DNA of 21,561 bases. Source: a virus. A program made the position numbers and the translations under genes. The notes under the pieces were generated by a model. The model was not told where the DNA came from, did no database searches, and worked only from the letters and a program-made list of their open reading frames with translations. Below, in pieces: positions 7,340 to 17,788 of the stretch. The stretch's first letter is position 1, and each line of letters starts with the position of its first letter. The stretch spans positions 1-21,561 of IMG/VR virus record IMGVR_UViG_3300013131_000282. One strand, given 5' to 3'.

Positions 7340-7765
7340 TTACTGGAAAAATTCTTTTCCATCGAAAGTCCATCCTACGCTAGGAGGATTTTGCAAATCG
7401 GTAATATCAACAATTACCGGATTCTTTTTTAAATTTTCCAGAAATGATAATGAGTCCGGTTCATCTTTTGGAAACATAATCCAAGAAGTTACAATTTCGT
7501 CAGACACAAGGACAAATTTATAATTATTACCCATTTCTTGCTGACAGGTATTAAGATCTCTATCTGGGGGCAGAAAATATTCTCCATTAAATTTCCAGCC
7601 TTTTGTTATCGAAAATGCATCCGGAAGCTCTGTGCATTCAACAAAAATTGGACTACCCGCATATGAATCGCATGTCACCTTAAATGACGGTTGATCATCA
7701 AAAATTTTATGAATAAAGAACACTTTTTGATCTGCGCAAAAAGCAAAAAGTTTATAACTAGACAT
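7340..7765 (-). CDS. Hypothetical protein with two copies of a small 'FAF-D-V ... GW-(F/Y)-G-F' domain
   Basis: This 141-aa protein starts at ATG 7765 with a strong AAAGGAG ribosome-binding site. It contains a repeated module: the first half begins KLFAFCADQKVFFIHKI and ends KGWKFNGEYFLPP, and the second begins YKFVLVSDEIVTSWIMF and ends VGWTFDGKEFFQ. The 62-aa gene at 18913-19101 is a single copy of the same module (TFAFVCDGEVAYKLQI ... LYTNGEFVKP). The 'NP-IVD-TD' segment before GW is also shared. Both genes sit beside modification enzymes in this window. I know no function for the module; it has no catalytic signature. Confidence 0.75.
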   Translation of the reverse strand: MSSYKLFAFCADQKVFFIHKIFDDQPSFKVTCDSYAGSPIFVECTELPDAFSITKGWKFNGEYFLPPDRDLNTCQQEMGNNYKFVLVSDEIVTSWIMFPKDEPDSLSFLENLKKNPVIVDITDLQNPPSVGWTFDGKEFFQ

Positions 7766-7794
7766 TATTACTCCTTTTATCTAACCACTATTCA

Positions 7795-8691
7795 TTATAG
7801 CATGGAATTGACATATTCCCATAACTGCATATCAAGGCTATTGTTTTCTTCAATTTTTGAAAGTTCTTTTTTTGACAGCATGTTTTTTAAGTCTTTGGTT
7901 TTTATTTCTTGATTATGTAATATTATTTTAGATTCATTGTGTTTATGATTTTTTATTGTATCTAAATTTTTTACCAATTTATTGGGATTGTATTTTGCAA
8001 ATAAAATATAGACCTCGTCTATAAATTGATTTACTTTTTCTGTTGTTCCTAATATTTTTACTTTTTCTATCTGTTCTTTTACATTACCGTAATTAGTATT
8101 GTTATTTTGAATATACCAATTTTGAGTTTTATTAATGTACATCATATTATTTTTATATTTTTCAATTAATACCTTTTCTTCTGTGTTTAAGTATCTAAAA
8201 TTATATTTGTAATTAAACACACATTCTTCAATTCCGTTGCACAAATGCCTTGACTGCAGGTTGTTGTGCTCTGAATAAAATAAATCTTCAAAAAGATAGT
8301 ATTTGAGTTTTTCTTGAATTGAATTTAACATAGTATAATTAATATTATTTTCAAAAACATTGTTCATCATTAGCCAGGCAAAATTGCTCAGGGATCTATC
8401 TACTGGATTTCTAGCTAAAAAAACAGTATCTATGTTAGATATTTTTGAAATTGGATAGTTTCCAAAATGACCTTGTATTATTTTGTAGTTGTTTAAGTCA
8501 AGCTTTTTATCATTAATTACTTGACCATAAAATGCTAACTGATCATATTCAAAGATTCTTGACCTAAGTTGCACTGATACTGTTGTTCCACCGCATTTTG
8601 GAACATGTAAAACATATATTGCTTTTGCCAAAGCTGGGTCAGCTTTTGATTCCGACCCAGCTTTGGTTTGTGATTCTAGGTGTTGTTCCAT
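7795..8691 (-). CDS. Sulfotransferase
   Basis: This 298-aa protein has both PAPS-binding signatures of the sulfotransferase superfamily: the 5'-phosphosulfate loop LHVPKCGGTTV (28-38) and the 3'-phosphate-binding segment FLARNPVDRSLSNF (91-104; R94 and S100). Its length and the 'HVPKCGGTT' form resemble the carbohydrate O-sulfotransferase (Sulfotransfer_2) branch. The rest is Asn/Lys/Ile-rich, more AT-rich than the fibre genes. The ATG at 8691 overlaps the last 16 nt of the upstream FFPP gene, so translation is probably coupled. The expected role is transfer of sulfate from PAPS to a sugar or protein hydroxyl. The acceptor is unknown, but fibre or FFPP-protein glycans are natural candidates (inference). 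Confidence 0.85.
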   Translation of the reverse strand: MEQHLESQTKAGSESKADPALAKAIYVLHVPKCGGTTVSVQLRSRIFEYDQLAFYGQVINDKKLDLNNYKIIQGHFGNYPISKISNIDTVFLARNPVDRSLSNFAWLMMNNVFENNINYTMLNSIQEKLKYYLFEDLFYSEHNNLQSRHLCNGIEECVFNYKYNFRYLNTEEKVLIEKYKNNMMYINKTQNWYIQNNNTNYGNVKEQIEKVKILGTTEKVNQFIDEVYILFAKYNPNKLVKNLDTIKNHKHNESKIILHNQEIKTKDLKNMLSKKELSKIEENNSLDMQLWEYVNSML

Positions 8692-9279
8692 CCCAGGAAG
8701 TTACCACAGCTATCTCTCCAACTGAAGTCGGGGAACGGGCCATAGAATCCAAAGCAGGGTGGGAAGAACGGTGGGAAAAATGGTGGGAAGAATGGTGGGA
8801 AGAATGGCGGAAAGAACGGCGGGAAGAACGGTGGAAAGAACGGTGGGAAGAACGGTGGGAAGAATGGCGGGAAGAATGGCGGGAAATAAGGTGGGAAGAA
8901 TGGCGGAAAGAACGGCGGGAAGAATGGTGGGAAGAATGGTGGAAAGAACGGTGGGAAGAATGGCGGGAAGAACGGCGGGAAGAACGGTGGAAAGAACGGC
9001 GGGAAATAAGGTGGGAAATATGGCGGAAAGAATGGGCTATGAATAGTGTAATCAATAGCCGTACCCAAGGGGGTAACGGTAGTATCGGTTACTGCATTTT
9101 TTACTTTATCAAGATTTCCAGAATCGGCGGTAGACTCAGCGGTTACGCTACCAACGGTAAAGCCAGCGTTGGTGATCGTAGTATTGGCTGTAGCTTTGTC
9201 TGTTCCGAGCAGCTATAGTTGGCTTAGCTCCTTTTCTCTTGCTGCCTTTACCAGGCTCTGGAGTTCTATTTGTCGCCAT
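8676..9279 (-). CDS. FFPP-repeat protein 1, expressed by +1 frameshift at a CGG codon
   Basis: The gene starts at the ATG at 9279, in TAATATG directly after the fibre stop. The zero frame reads MATNRTPEPGKGSKRKGAKP-TIAA for 24 codons and reaches CGG at 9205-9207; the frame then stops 18 codons later. Skipping the C gives GTDKATANTTITNAGFTVG and the rest of a 200-aa protein that aligns with FFPP protein 2. Residues after the shift form a ~50-aa domain ending DYTIHSP, followed by 23 tetrapeptides (FFPP, with a few YFPP) and a 26-aa tail CFGFYGPFPDF...NNT. The repeat block would be about half proline. It is probably a virion or appendage protein, since it follows the fibre gene, and is a plausible target of the prolyl-hydroxylase-like enzymes. 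Function unproven. Confidence 0.75.
8757..9032 (-). repeat. 12-bp tandem array encoding 23 x (F/Y)FPP
   Basis: A 276-bp array of degenerate 12-mers (TTY TTY CCN CCN on the coding strand; GGNGGRAARAA type on the plus strand). Units vary mainly at third positions, and a few have TAT for TTT. Because the period is a multiple of 3 and the unit lacks stops, nearly all frames on both strands are open, which produces long spurious ORFs. It is a protein-coding tandem repeat, not a CRISPR array. Confidence 0.95.
9205..9207 (-). other. +1 frameshift site in FFPP protein 1 (GCT CGG A)
   Basis: In-frame CGG follows codon 24 (Ala, GCT). Reading GCT, skipping C, then GGA ACA gives Ala-Gly-Thr-Asp-Lys. In FFPP protein 2 the homologous position is Gly-Thr-Asn-Lys in normal codons, so the paralogue supports Gly at the shift. 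There is no homopolymer at the site. Confidence 0.75.
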
Positions 9280-9280
9280 A

Positions 9281-11531
9281 TTATGCTGCCAAGTCTCCTA
9301 ATGCTACCCAGGTATCGGTAGCTCTCTTTATAAGAGTAGCAGATGCCCACTGGGCGCGCAACTTTAGTCCTGGAGTAGCGTTTATTGTTACTCCTGACTG
9401 TCCGGCAATCGTTGTTTGACCAGCACCGGTTTGAAGAACTGTAATAGTTGTCCCTACCGGAAAGGCTGCGTTTGCATTGGTTGGCACTGTTAGATTGTGA
9501 CCTGAAGCAACGCTCATTTCAACCATCTTTGATCTGTCTGCAAGAACTAGCGTGTAGGCTGCTGACTGAGCATTGGTTATGGTATCACTTACAATTCTTT
9601 GATAGACGGTTCCATCATTTGTGAATTCCCAGCAATCATCTGCTTCATTCCATCTTACAAGAACATTTGTTGATGTACCGCGTTCAACTTCGATTCCAGC
9701 GTTTTCCGATGGTGTTCCAGCTTCATTGTTGTTGAGGACTATTATATTATCATCGATTGTTAGCGTTTCGGAATTTACTGTTGTCGTTGTTCCAGAAACT
9801 GTAAGATTTCCAGTAACTGTGAGGTTTCCTCCAACTGTTGGATTTGAAGTATTGATCCACGCCGAACCGTTATTCAAAAGAACCTGGTTTTCGGCTGCAG
9901 ATGTAATTGTTACATCACCAACGTCATCAAGAGTATTGATTGTTGGGACTGAGGAATTAACCCAGGCAGAACCGTTGTACTTAAGGAACTGGTCTGTAGC
10001 GTTGCCGGTTATTGTGACATCGCCAACATCATCAAGATTGTTGATGGTTGGTATTGATGCCCACTCAAGACCTGTAGCAGTTGAACTATTTGCCTTCAAG
10101 AAGTTGCCATTAGAGCCAACTGCTAGGCGACCCACTAGATCGTCAGCTGACGCTACGATTAGATCACCTTTTGCATTGACTATCGAGTTTGCAATGTAGG
10201 TATTTGCTGCCTCGGTCTTTGCGAGATATGTTGTGCTGGCAGAAGCTGTACTTAGTTTTGAGTCGAGCTGTGTTTGAATTGCGGAGGTAACACCATCCAC
10301 GTAGCCTATCTCAGTTGAAGTTACGTTTCCAATTGCTGTTGCTGCTGGAAGTGTAACGTTGCCAGTAAAAGTTGGGTCTGCAGTGGGGGCCTTAGTGTTT
10401 AACTGGGACTGAATATTTGATGTAACACCATTTACATAGCCTATCTCAGTTGAAGTTACATTTCCAATTCTCGTTTCTGCTGGAAGTATAACGCTGTCAG
10501 TAAAAGTTGGGTTTGAAGTGGGGGCCTTAGTGTTTAACTGTGTTTGAATACTTGATGTAACACCATCCACGTAGCCTATCTCAGTTGAAGTTACGTTTCC
10601 AATTGCTGTTGCTGCTGGAAGTGTAACGTTGCCAGTAAAAGTTGGATTATTTAGCGGAGCGTATCCCACAAAAGAAACATCAGCGGTATTAAATGCGGTT
10701 ACCCTGCCATAAGCATCTACTGTTACAGAATTAATAAAATTAGTGGTATTCGCCACACCGTTCTGCGATACGTTAACAGATGCTAAATCAATACTATCTG
10801 CATTAACAACTATTCTTCCAACATTTGCGGTATTTACGTTAAAATAATTTCCGTCAAGAGTTAATCCTGTCCCTGCAAGAAATGATCCAGTTGCGCTAAA
10901 CTGATTTACAGTAATTGAATCTGTTCCAACAACAAAAGTGTCTGGATTTGCTACAGTAATAACAAATCCTTTTCCTACAGACTGTCCGTTGGTGACAAAG
11001 ATATACGAGCCAGGTATTTCAGACGCTTGATCAATTGTTTCAGTTCTTGTCAAAACCCAAGGAGTGGAGGCATTGCCCAACGTTGTAAGACTGTATCTAC
11101 CATTTTGGGCAGCTGTAGTTTGATCTTTTACCAAAACTCCATGTCCTACGGTAAATCCAGTTAATGCTCCTATGGAAAATTCTCCATTTGAACTTGCGGT
11201 GAGTGTTGCGCCGACTCCATTAGTGCCATTATTATATGTTGCATTGAGATTATCTGTTGTTGCCGCTCTTGCTGATGGCTTTGTTTTTATTCCTGCAGCA
11301 AGATCGTCTACATATCCCCTTGTTGCAAAATCGGTAGATGTATTACCGGGCGTTTGTAACCGTAATTGATGCAACGTTTAGCGTGCCATTGGCAGCTATA
11401 TTTGCAACAGTAGATCCATTTGATGCCTTAAACTCTACTAGAGGAGCCGTTGCGCCGTTAGCGGCTTTGAAGACTGCGGCTTCATCATTAACTGTTATTT
11501 CTGGTGCTGTTTCAAATCTTAAACGGGCCAT
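9281..11531 (-). CDS. Fibre/appendage structural protein 1, expressed by +1 frameshift at CGG
   Basis: The ATG at 11531 has an AGGAG ribosome-binding site. The zero frame codes for MARLRFETAPEITVNDEA and onward for 61 codons, then meets CGG followed directly by TAA. A +1 shift joins it to a 2.06-kb frame, giving about 749 aa. Features are a Thr/Asn/Gly/Val-rich beta-structure, 'TSTDFATRGYVDDLAAG' near the junction, three 45-aa repeats (EIGYVDGVTS type), two 'INTLDDVGDVTI' segments, a 'NLTVSGTTTTVNSETLTIDD' segment, and a C-terminal domain ending LRAQWASATLIK...VALGDLAA. The last domain is nearly the same as that of the fibre at 19829. This is typical of marine T4-like phage tail or baseplate-associated fibres. 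It is followed by FFPP protein 1, a gene pair duplicated elsewhere in the window. Confidence 0.85.
10247..10651 (-). repeat. Three 135-bp direct repeats within fibre 1
   Basis: Three copies of a 135-bp (45-codon) unit encode variants of 'FTGNVTLPAATAIGNV', 'TSTEIGYVDGVTS' and 'IQTQLNTKAP'. The shared GCCTATCTCAGTTGAAG segment occurs at about 10304, 10439 and 10574 on the plus strand, evenly spaced by 135. Copies 1 and 3 are closer to each other than to copy 2. The pattern suggests unequal recombination inside the shaft of the fibre. Boundaries are approximate. Confidence 0.8.
11346..11348 (-). other. +1 frameshift site in fibre 1 (GCC CGG TAA)
   Basis: In-frame CGG follows codon 61 (Ala, GCC) and is directly followed by an in-frame TAA. 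Skipping the C gives GGT AAT ACA, that is Ala-Gly-Asn-Thr-Ser-Thr-Asp, and continues the fibre. This is the only one of the five sites with a short C run (CCC), so it alone could be a homopolymer error. Confidence 0.75.
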
Positions 11532-11598
11532 ACTTCTCCTACGAAAGAGTGATTGTTTGTTCTAATACACATAATATAGTAATAGAGTTTGCTTAAAA

Positions 11599-12408
11599 CT
11601 ATTGTGTTATTCTATTTAAATATTCTAACATTTTGCCTTGATACTTAATTCTTCCAAAATGTGTCAGATTTATAGTAGGGTCTACCCAAACTTTTCCACC
11701 CGCTTTTTGCCAATAACGACAAAATCCATAGTCTTCAGAAAGAAATCTTCCCTCATCATCAACATAAGAATTAAATAAAGCGTATCCATACTCCTGCTCT
11801 TCACCCTGTAAAGCTCCGGTATCATCTTTATATTTTAATTTTTTATATTTTTTAAACATTTTTTCAAACACTTCACGCTTTATTAACATAAATCCGGTGC
11901 CTGCTTCATAGCATTCAATTGCTCCGTTTTCAACGGAAAGTTTTGTTTGACCTGGTTTAGTTAAATGAACTACATATCTGGTTGCATATTCCATCAGGTC
12001 GCTTGGAGCCATATCTTTATCTCTTGCCGCCTCTTTAACTCTGTCCCAATTAATTTCTTTGATTGGATAAGAAGCTGTCATAATCTCTTTATCATGCCAA
12101 AGCATTTTTAATACTGCTTCTTTGTCGAACTGAAGATCCACGTCAATAAACATAAAATGGGTAAAGGCTGGATTGCCCATGAACTTTGCAACTAGATTAT
12201 TGCGAGCCCTATTAATTAAAGAATCTGATATTGTGCAGACAGAATACTTTAAACCTATTTCCTTAAAATAGATTGCTGCCTGCATGAAGCTCATCATAAA
12301 AGGTTCAGTTACATGAGAGTCGTAACAGGGGAGCGCAAAAAATACGTTCCATTCTTGGATTTTTTCTTTTGGAATTGTTATATCAAGTTTTTGTTGTTCT
12401 ATAGACAT
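11599..12408 (-). CDS. Glycosyltransferase, Anp1/GT-A-like
   Basis: This 269-aa protein has a GT-A architecture of the Anp1-like type common in viruses and phages: 'FFALPCYDSHVTEPFM' at 23-38, 'SLINRARNNLVAKFM' at 63-77, and a metal-binding DxD as D89-V-D91 in FMFIDVDLQFD. 'YEAGTGFMLIKREVFE' and 'LSEDYGFCRYWQKAGGKVWVDP' are the acceptor-side and C-terminal catalytic segments usual for the family. The likely reaction is transfer of a sugar from a nucleotide-sugar to a protein or glycan. The ATG at 12408 follows an AAGG, 22 nt after the stop of the 329-aa fibre gene. Its position between fibre genes suggests that a fibre or FFPP protein is the acceptor (inference). Confidence 0.85.
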   Translation of the reverse strand: MSIEQQKLDITIPKEKIQEWNVFFALPCYDSHVTEPFMMSFMQAAIYFKEIGLKYSVCTISDSLINRARNNLVAKFMGNPAFTHFMFIDVDLQFDKEAVLKMLWHDKEIMTASYPIKEINWDRVKEAARDKDMAPSDLMEYATRYVVHLTKPGQTKLSVENGAIECYEAGTGFMLIKREVFEKMFKKYKKLKYKDDTGALQGEEQEYGYALFNSYVDDEGRFLSEDYGFCRYWQKAGGKVWVDPTINLTHFGRIKYQGKMLEYLNRITQ

Positions 12409-12430
12409 GCCTTATATTATAGCAGGCAAG

Positions 12431-13420
12431 TTACCAAGTTGTCAATGGTGAACGCTTCCACGTGTCTGTTGCTATGCAAATATATACATATTGTTCATCA
12501 TAAGCTATATCACCTTTTTCTCCATCAGATGATGAAGTTGCGGGTACGCTTACAGACAGATCATTTAAGGACGGCGCTAAAAGTTTTCCACCCAATCCAT
12601 TAAATACGGTTACCTCTATCGAGCTTGAGCTTGGGGCCGTTTCAAAAGCTAGACTCACTGTGTTGGCCGTGGTAGCTTCCCAGTATGTTTTTATAAACTC
12701 ATATGGAGACTGTGTCTGCCTAATGACAAGGTTGATATCTTTAGTATTTAAATTGTGATTTAGTGTAAATACCGATGTTGAACCATCACCAATTGTCTCG
12801 GAATAAGAGTATCCTTCTAGCGGGAGGTAAACAGCAGCAACAAGCGAATTTGCCGACGGTGCTGTAGAAAAATCTAAGGTTATTTTATTTGAAGAAGTTG
12901 CAAAAGTTGCTACATCGATAAACTCATAAGGACTAGAGGCATTTCTTACGGTTACTGCAACATCTCTAGAGCCCAAATTGTGATTTAGCACTATCGAGGA
13001 ATTAGAACCATTTCCTATTGTGGAGCTATAATATTCTAGGTCTCCTGCAGAAACAATCAAAACATCCCTAGAATTTGAAGATACGCTAGATGAGAAATCT
13101 AGGGTTACGGTGTTTGCGCTAGTTGCTTCTGATCGAACATTAATAACATCATACGGATTTGTAGCGTCTAAAACAGAAACTACAACATCTCTTGTATTTA
13201 GATTATGTGTGAGAACGTAAGAAGAACTACCGTCGCCAATAACCTGAGAATAACTAGATGGTTCAGCTACTGTTGAATCAGCCGCTGCGGAAAATTTAGA
13301 ACCATCAAATTTTAAAACTTGACCACTAGTGGCATTAGAAAGATCGAGTTCTACTCCAGCAATAGTTAGCGTGTCGCCAACGACCAAGCCATTTTTTACT
13401 ATAAAATCTTTGTCTGCCAC
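12431..13420 (-). CDS. Fibre/appendage structural protein 2 (329 aa, internal repeats)
   Basis: The protein starts at a GTG at 13420 (MADKDFIVKNGLVVG), a start typical of cyanophage-type fibre proteins. '[16 protein letters not shown]' follows. There are three ~75-aa repeats of the form 'YS-IGDGS-S-L-HNLNTRDV-V...PYE-I-V...A-SAN-V-LDFS-APS-NS' at about 57-130, 131-205 and 206-275. The C-terminal 'GDIAYDEQYVYICIATDTWKRSPL' is a small end domain seen on many marine phage structural proteins. The same ~75-aa repeat is present once near the start of the giant fibre, so the two genes share modules. Unlike its neighbours it has no frame break and no CGG. Probably virion-associated. Confidence 0.85.
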   Translation of the reverse strand: MADKDFIVKNGLVVGDTLTIAGVELDLSNATSGQVLKFDGSKFSAAADSTVAEPSSYSQVIGDGSSSYVLTHNLNTRDVVVSVLDATNPYDVINVRSEATSANTVTLDFSSSVSSNSRDVLIVSAGDLEYYSSTIGNGSNSSIVLNHNLGSRDVAVTVRNASSPYEFIDVATFATSSNKITLDFSTAPSANSLVAAVYLPLEGYSYSETIGDGSTSVFTLNHNLNTKDINLVIRQTQSPYEFIKTYWEATTANTVSLAFETAPSSSSIEVTVFNGLGGKLLAPSLNDLSVSVPATSSSDGEKGDIAYDEQYVYICIATDTWKRSPLTTW

Positions 13421-13439
13421 TAAAGTTCACTGTCCCTCT

Positions 13440-13467
13440 AGTTTTAAACTTTATTAAGTTTTAAACT
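13440..13467 (-). terminator. AT-rich inverted repeat between two fibre genes
   Basis: AGTTTTAAACTT–TATT–AAGTTTTAAACT forms a 12-bp stem with one mismatched pair and a 4-nt loop. It lies between the stop of the giant fibre (13477) and the GTG start of the 329-aa fibre (13420). There is no U-run on the minus-strand side and the stem is nearly all A/T, so it may be a weak terminator, an mRNA-processing hairpin or an operator. It is also two direct copies of AGTTTTAAACT. Confidence 0.35.
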
Positions 13468-13476
13468 CCTACTATT

Positions 13477-16400
13477 TTACACCGCAATCAATGTTCTTGC
13501 AACTTTTACAGTAGCATTATTTGTTGCTGCATCAGTAATTGTAACTCTCAACAGTACGTTTCCAGAAGAAATTGATGTTGAAACTGTCAACGGTATTCTT
13601 GATCCTCCAAGTTCTATTACTGCGTATTCCGACATGTACGATGCAGTACCGTCATGCACCAAGAGAACCTCTGAGCTTGTATACTTCGAGCCCTGTGTTA
13701 CTTGAATCAGATACTTGGCTGTTCTGTAAACTGTCTTATCAAAGCTGTCAACAGTGGTGATCGTATTAACATTCAATGTTTGAGTTGAAGTGTTAAGTTC
13801 ACCAGTACCAGAATCAAGTGTAATTGCACCAGCTGCTAGCGTACTTGTTACGGTTGTGTTACCGAAAGTTACGCTATCTGCAGTACCTACCGCCTGACCA
13901 ATTGACAATGTGACCGTGTTGGCTCCATCATCATAGACCTTAGTGACACCAGTTCCAGCTGTTATGGCACCTGCAACTGTATCTTGTGCGGCTTCATTAA
14001 AGTCAGAAACCTGTGATGCCGTTATTGAGATTGCTGCATTTGATGCTGCTGTTAGGCGGCCCTGAGCGTCAACTGTAAATGTTGCAACTGATCCGGCGGC
14101 TCCGTAACTACCTGCAGTGACAGCTGTGCTGGCAAGGTTTAAGGTGACCGCACCAGATGTACCTCCACCGCTAAGGCCAGTTCCAGCTGTTACCGACTCA
14201 ATATCGCCGGCATCGTTAGTAAAGCTAATCACACCAGTTGATGAGTTGTATGCCAAGTCACCAGAAACGCTGATTGCGCCTCTTGCACTTGAAGTAAAGT
14301 CAGTAACTGCGGCTGATGTTATTGAAACGTTGGTATTTCCAGCAGCTGTTAAGCGACCCTGTGCGTCAACCGTAAAGGTTGCGACCTTGTCGGCTGCACC
14401 ATAAGAACCAGCTGTTACAGCAGTGTTAGCAAGTGTTACTGTTGGACTTGAGCCCTCACCTGGAGTGTGGGAAACTGAGATTCCAGTGCCAGCTGTTAAG
14501 TCACTAACATAGTTGCCCGTTGTATCTGTTCCAAGATTAATCGCGTCATTAACCCAAGCAGAACCGTTATACTTAAGGAACTGGTCTGCGGCGACGCTGA
14601 CAATTGCGACATCTGTTAAACCATCCAATGACAATATCGCAGCGCTTTGCGCATAATCTTCAGTCGCAATATTTGCGTATGTGCTACCTGTGCCTATTTG
14701 CCACTTATCTGTGTCTTCATGCCATCTGATGTGGGCATCAGCTGATGTTCCACGCTCTACAGTTATTCCTGCGTCAGCGCTTGGGTTGCCAGTAACGCTA
14801 CTGTTTAAAACTATAATATTGTCTTCAACATTGATAGTTTCAGTATTAAGAGTTGTTGTGTTGCCCTGAACAGTCAAGTTGCCTGTAACGGTTAGATCCT
14901 GTCCAATTGTTACGTTGGAAGGAAGACCTACGGTTACAGCTCCATTGGCTGCTGAAACTTCGACTTCATTTGCTGTGCCGGTAAGCGATGTTACTCCAGC
15001 ACTGGCAAAGCTTATAACGCCAGTGGATGAGTTGTAGGCTAGTTCGGTTCCGGATGTGCTAATTTGAGCTCTTGTGTTGGCAGTGAAATCAGATACTTGA
15101 GAAGCAAGGATTGATATTGTTGTGTTGCTTGCATTGGTTAGGCGACCCTGTGCGTCAACTGTAAAGGTTGCAACAGAATTAGCTGCTCCGTAATTGCCAG
15201 CAGTTACAGCTGTATTTGCAAGATTTAAAGTGACAGTGCCCGAAGTGCCACCACCACTCAATCCAGTTCCTGCCGTTACGCCCTCAATGTCTCCAGCATC
15301 GTTTGTAAAGCTAATGACACCGGTTGTAGAGTTGTATACCAAATCACCAGAAACGCTAATTTGTGCTCTTGTATTGGCGGTGAAATCCGAAACCTGACTT
15401 GCTAAAATGCTGACTGCACTCTGGGAAGCAGATGTTAATCTACCCTGTGCGTCTACAGTAAATGTAGTAGATGTATTGGCGTTGCCATATGTGCCAGCTG
15501 TTACAGCAGTGTTGGCAAGTGTTACCGTCGGAGTTGAACCTTCACCCGGAGTATGGGAAACTGAAATTCCAGTACCAGCCGAAACATCCACCACATAGTT
15601 GCCAGTTGTATCAGTGCCAAGAGCAACAGAGTTAGGGGCAACTGTTGCAGTTAGAGTTGCGCTACCTAAGTTGGTTAGGGTTACGCTGCCCGTTAAATCT
15701 CCATCCAACGTAATAACCGGTGACACACCCGTTATAGTTGGTGACGTAAGAGTCTTATTGGTAAGAGTTTGCGTACCAGTTGTTGTTACAAGAAGCGATG
15801 TGTCTGCAATACCGTGAACACTAGTTGTGTCATTTTCGTGATTTGTTACATCTGTAGTGCTTGCTATATTGACATATGTCGATCCGTCATTGCTAAACTG
15901 CCACTTGTCAGTAGTCTCATTCCAACGAAGTTCTACATTTGTAGAAGAACCACGCTGAACCTCAATGCCGGCATCGGTTGATGGATCTCCTGTAACACTT
16001 GAATTAAGAAGAATTTTATTATCTTCTACGGCTAAAGTTTCCGTATTAAGGGTCGTAGTATTTCCTTGAACCGTTAGGTTGCCAGTTATAACAAGACTGC
16101 CACCAACCGCGGCGTTCCCGGATGTGGTAACTGATCCAAACGAAACGTTAGCTGCGGTGTCCACTGCCTGACCAATTGAAATAGTTAATGTGTTGTTTGT
16201 AACTGCAGTCGTTACTCCAGTGCCACCAGTGAACGTGAGAGTATCAGAAAGAAGATTAACCGTATCTGATCCAGACCCACCAGCTATCGAAAGGTTTGTT
16301 GCAACATCTGCTTCACTAGCGGCGGTGAGACGACCTTGTGCGTCAACTGTAAATGTTGGAATCTTTGTTGAGGAACCATAGCTACCTGCGGTGACGGCTG

Positions 16401-17788
16401 TGCTGGCAAGGTTTAGGGTTACAGTACCTGAAGTACCGCCACCAGTTAGGCCAGTTCCAGCTGTTACGCCGGTGATGTCGGCGCCGTCATTAACTAGGCT
16501 GAAGACACCAGTCGCTGAGTTGTATGTTATATTGCCAGTGGCACTTACCTGAGCTCTTGTATTGGCCGTAAAATCTGAAACTTGACTTGCCAAAATGCTG
16601 ACTGCACTTTGAGAAGCAGCTGTCAAACGTCCTTGAGCGTCTACTGTGAATGAAGCTGCCGTGTTAGCGTTGCCATATGTGCCAGCAGTAACGGCTGTGT
16701 TATCAAGGTTGATGGTAATGGTATCTGTATTTGAAGTTACAGATGTCAAACCAGTTCCACCAGAAATAGTGAGAGTGTCACCGCTGGTAGAAGAATTGCC
16801 TGTTGTTATTGTCTTAGAAGTGCCCTCATCACCAGCAAGTTCAAAGGATCTTACAGCTGCGTTTGTGTAAGTTTGCGAATTAGCGTAGGCTGTTGCAGCT
16901 GCAGTAGAAGCTGCACCGTAGGCGTCAAACGTATTGGCTGTTACTGCAATAGTGGGAATTCCACCCTCTGATGCAGCTGCATTACTAAGAGTAATGCCAG
17001 AACCGGCAACGAGTGACTCAACATAATTGCCAACCGTATCGGTCGAAAGATTTACCGGATCATTGATCCAGTTGGAGCCATTGTAGCGGAGGAAGTCACC
17101 GTTGGCCGGGGAAGAAATAGTTACGTCACCAAGATCATCGATCGAACCAATGGTTATGGTCGAACCGGAAACTGCATTGTAAACGCTAACTCTTACTGAG
17201 TTAGCCGATGGAGCTGAAGAAAAATCAAGTTTCACCGTGCTAGTCGTTGTTGCTTCCCAACGAACATCAATAACTTCGTATGGACTTGCAGCATTTCTTG
17301 TAACAACTACAACGTCTCTTGAACCAAGTTGGTGATTTATTGTGTATTCAGTATTTGTTCCATCGCCTATGGTTGTTGAATATGTTGTTCCAGCTAAACC
17401 TGTGTCTGTACCGGGAGCAAACTTAGATCCGTCAAACTTTAGTACTTGATTGGTTGTTGCGCCGGTTGTATCAATTTCAATACCGTCAACAAAAAGTGTA
17501 GAAACATTTGCTTGCGTTGTTTGAATCGTAGACGGAAGAGAAAGAGTATAAACACCGCTAGTTGCATTGGCGGAAACCGAAACCTGATTTGCCGTGCCAA
17601 CAACATTGGAGATTAGATTAACTCCGAATTACGGCATTGGCTGTGCTGTTCTTGTAGAACAGTTTGCCATCAGCTACGTTGATTGCTAGTTCGCCAAGTG
17701 CAAGACTTTCTGGAGCCTGATTGGCAGCATCTGACCTCTTAAGGAGCAGTGTATTATTAACCGCAAAAATTGAACCGCTAAATGACAT
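13477..17788 (-). CDS. Giant fibre protein (~1436 aa), expressed by +1 frameshift at CGG
   Basis: The true start is the ATG at 17788 ([17 protein letters not shown]), with AGAGGT upstream. The zero frame includes '[19 protein letters not shown]', a common N-terminal segment of cyanophage fibres, and reaches CGG after 54 codons, then TAA two codons later. A +1 shift continues with [17 protein letters not shown] and a 75-aa '[20 protein letters not shown]' module, then '[20 protein letters not shown]' and six ~100-aa repeats containing [10 protein letters not shown]. Two '[16 protein letters not shown]' segments interrupt the repeats. The C-terminal ~90 residues ([14 protein letters not shown] ... 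[12 protein letters not shown] ... [10 protein letters not shown]) are a compact domain found at fibre tips. No enzyme motif is seen. Likely a long tail fibre or baseplate appendage. Confidence 0.85.
17624..17626 (-). other. +1 frameshift site in the giant fibre (ATT CGG AGT TAA)
   Basis: In-frame CGG follows codon 54 (Ile, ATT). Skipping C gives GGA GTT AAT CTA, that is Ile-Gly-Val-Asn-Leu, and removes the stop that lies two codons ahead. No homopolymer is present. Sequence on both sides fits one fibre protein. Confidence 0.8.

Noticed and set aside
8757-9032. Tandem repeat as a CRISPR array
   Set aside because: The period is 12 bp with no spacers, and it encodes a regular tetrapeptide.
8639-9055. 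Minus-strand frame reading HSSHRSFHRSS over the same array
   Set aside because: It is another frame of the repeat. Only the FFPP frame continues into flanking sequence that is conserved with the second copy (ANTTITNAGF, DYTIHSP).
8583-9218. Long plus-strand ORFs rich in EERWKERWEE or GRMVERTVG over the FFPP array
   Set aside because: They are shadow frames of the 12-bp repeat, which is open in most frames; they have no homology, no ribosome-binding site and are antisense to the coherent FFPP frame.
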